64,000 nt of DNA. Source: Chondrus crispus (lineage: Eukaryota; Rhodophyta; Florideophyceae; Gigartinales; Gigartinaceae). The stretch's first letter is position 1. Each line of letters starts with the position of its first letter. A model generated the notes under the pieces. The model made no database searches and was not told where the DNA came from. It saw only the letters and a program-made list of their open reading frames with translations. The translations under genes and the position numbers were made by a program. The stretch covers positions 82,172 to 146,171 of the forward strand of contig NW_005178858.1 of the NCBI RefSeq assembly GCF_000350225.1, read 5' to 3'. This document shows positions 62,578-64,000 of this stretch, piece after piece.

Positions 62578-63128
62578 TGGCACCACAAGGAGCTACAATT
62601 TTGGTTGGGCGTCAAGGGAACGGCAGCGACCTGGCAACAAGCATACATCGCCGTAGAGTGACGGCGGAAGAAGAGCAGCTAGAGGCTGGTTATGACAATA
62701 CACACTGTTCGGAGATAGAGAGCGATGAGGCTATTTCTACGTACAACGAAACCGAAAGACCAAGCGTTGAGATGTGGCACGGAGGGAAGGTGGAGCGAAG
62801 CAAAACGTGCCTCTTTTTTTAACATTTTGCAGAGTCGGTCGATAAAGGGGAGGCGAAAATGACCTTGGTTAGTATCACCGCTGCATGCGGCACGTTGCAT
62901 TGTTACTGAGAAGAAAAGAAAAGCGGAGCAGGCCGGTACGCGAGAGCGTGTGGCGGGGCGGGTGCGTGGACGCGGAAGGATGGGCCTATTTTTACCCGCT
63001 CGTGAGATTGACATACAATCGAAAGCGAGCAAGGACGAGCGGGGATAGGGAGGACTGGAGGCGGAAAACCGGGAGCAGAGCGGAGAGAAAAAGGTTGTAA
63101 CAACGGGGTATAAAACAAGTTTGTGTAG
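62578..63128. other. Intergenic, no gene recognised
   Basis: This is the space between the convergent ends of TRAPPC5 and the unknown two-exon gene. No supported feature. Confidence 0.4.
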
Positions 63129-63846
63129 TTATCGAATAGCTGTTTTGTGGGGTTGGTGTTCCTTGGACTTGGATTGGGGTGGAAGGCGATCCTTTTCCGA
63201 TGGGGGATCTGCTGCGTCGGAGATTTGTGGTGGGGTGTCCTCGATATTCGTGATGGGTCCTGGGGTGATGTCTATTTGTTGATACATGGAAGCGTTGCGG
63301 AGCCATTTTTCTACCTTCATGAAGTTTTGACCTCGCGTGAGACCATTGTTGTCAGGGGCGTTGAGATCGGCTTTGTCGTCCGCGGCGGCGTCCTTGCGAG
63401 TTTCGCGATGTTGTCGGCCTGGGTTGCGAGGTTTGTAAAAGGAGGATGGAAGGAGAGGGAGAGAACATTAGTGTCCTCTGTTCGTGCACGGCAAGAAAAA
63501 AAAGGCGGACAGCGTGTGAGACGTAAAGAGACGCGACAAAAAACGTACCTGGGCGCGAGCGTTCCTTGGGGTCCTTCTTCTTGTTCATTTCCGAGAAGTC
63601 GCGCGCCGAGTTGGGGGGGTCCGTGACGGAACTGAGCTGGCCATCTGGCTTTGTAGGGTCGAAGAAGACCTCGTTGGGCAGCTTGAGCTTGCTGGAGACA
63701 TCCTGCGCGGGCGTGTGGCCGGGCTGCGGTATGGGCGGCGGGCGCGCGTGCCCCCGGCGCGACGGCGGGGCCGACGCGCCGACCGGGCGTATCTGCTCGG
63801 GAGGCGGGCGCGAATCACCTCCGATGCAGCACCGCAGGAAGGACAT
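63129..63846 (-). CDS. Unrecognised two-exon gene (195 aa)
   Basis: Exon 1 is 63846-63549, the intron 63548-63419 (130 bp; minus strand GTACGT to CAACCCAG) and exon 2 63418-63129. The phase fits (exon 1 leaves one base, exon 2 begins with two), giving 195 residues. The start MSFLRCCIGG is Cys-rich, then comes a Pro/Arg-rich stretch, VFFDPTKPDGQLSSV, a charged linker, and in exon 2 LTRGQNFMKVEKWLRNASMYQQ, which looks like a short ordered helix. The tail is Pro/Ser/Lys-rich. I do not recognise a domain. The clean splice structure and lack of stops favour a real gene. The exon 1 start could be internal if the upstream end of the gene lies beyond a further intron. Confidence 0.6.
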
Positions 63847-64000
63847 GTGGGGCACGGCGCCGGGCGTACGCGCCGGGTGGCGAGCGCGGGGGGGTCGCGC
63901 TGCGTCGACGGAGGGGGGAGAGAAAGGACGCGGCGTGAGAGTGTGGCGGGAGGTTTGCGGGGGGTGTAGGGGATGTTGCGGGTGTGCGGGCAGAGGGGGG
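63847..64000. other. G-rich right edge of window
   Basis: Upstream of the unknown gene. Short G-runs on the plus strand (C-runs on the gene's strand); no other feature seen. Confidence 0.4.

Noticed and set aside
1..64000. CRISPR arrays, bacterial operons, ribosome-binding sites, origins
   Set aside because: Eukaryotic introns and transposon types dominate; the only tandem arrays have no unique spacers.

Overview
The window looks like nuclear DNA of a eukaryote with compact, mostly intron-less genes and young transposons. A red macroalga of the Chondrus type is my best guess. This is inferred from single-exon or one-short-intron genes, GC-balanced host genes, chromodomain Ty3/gypsy elements and many pogo/Tigger, Harbinger and piggyBac remnants. 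Nothing in the sequence proves the species.

Positions 1-44,650 are almost entirely mobile DNA, nested several layers deep. From the left: a pogo/Tigger element with its TIRs and TA duplication (452-2515); a Myb/SANT-like ORF with one frameshift (3208-4021); a 15.1-kb minus-strand chromovirus (element 1, 4518-19617, TSD CAGAG) that split an older degraded transposon-type gene (4441-4517 plus 19623-23306), which also carries a 292-bp TA element; a broken Harbinger transposase (24288-25130); and a piggyBac transposase (40598-38982 plus 27457-27111). The piggyBac was split by a solo LTR (TSD TATTT), which was split in turn by a 10.9-kb chromovirus (element 2, 27911-38811, TSD AACCG) with apparently identical LTRs and an intact pol. 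Then come a second full Tigger element (40960-43042) and a 1.4-kb Harbinger-type element (43187-44611) carrying a captured piece of an HGH1-like host gene.

The most unusual system is in the two chromoviruses. Gag and pol lie on the minus strand. Each element also has a long ORF on the opposite strand, starting about 100 bp inside the 3' LTR and converging on the end of pol. The two antisense proteins (5670-7400 and 28621-31113) share clear blocks of residues, so this looks like a conserved ambisense gene of unknown function and not a chance frame.

Positions 44,650-64,000 form a gene island: a GH31 glycosidase (minus), a TLDc protein (minus), a TrmB-type tRNA methyltransferase (plus, one intron), RPB4 (minus), KDSR (plus), a TLS1/C9orf78 homologue (minus), TRAPPC5 (plus, one intron) and an unrecognised two-exon gene (minus). 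These are unrelated housekeeping genes in mixed orientations. RPB4 and KDSR diverge from a 600-bp region; KDSR and TLS1 converge. Short Tigger derivatives and MITEs sit between them.
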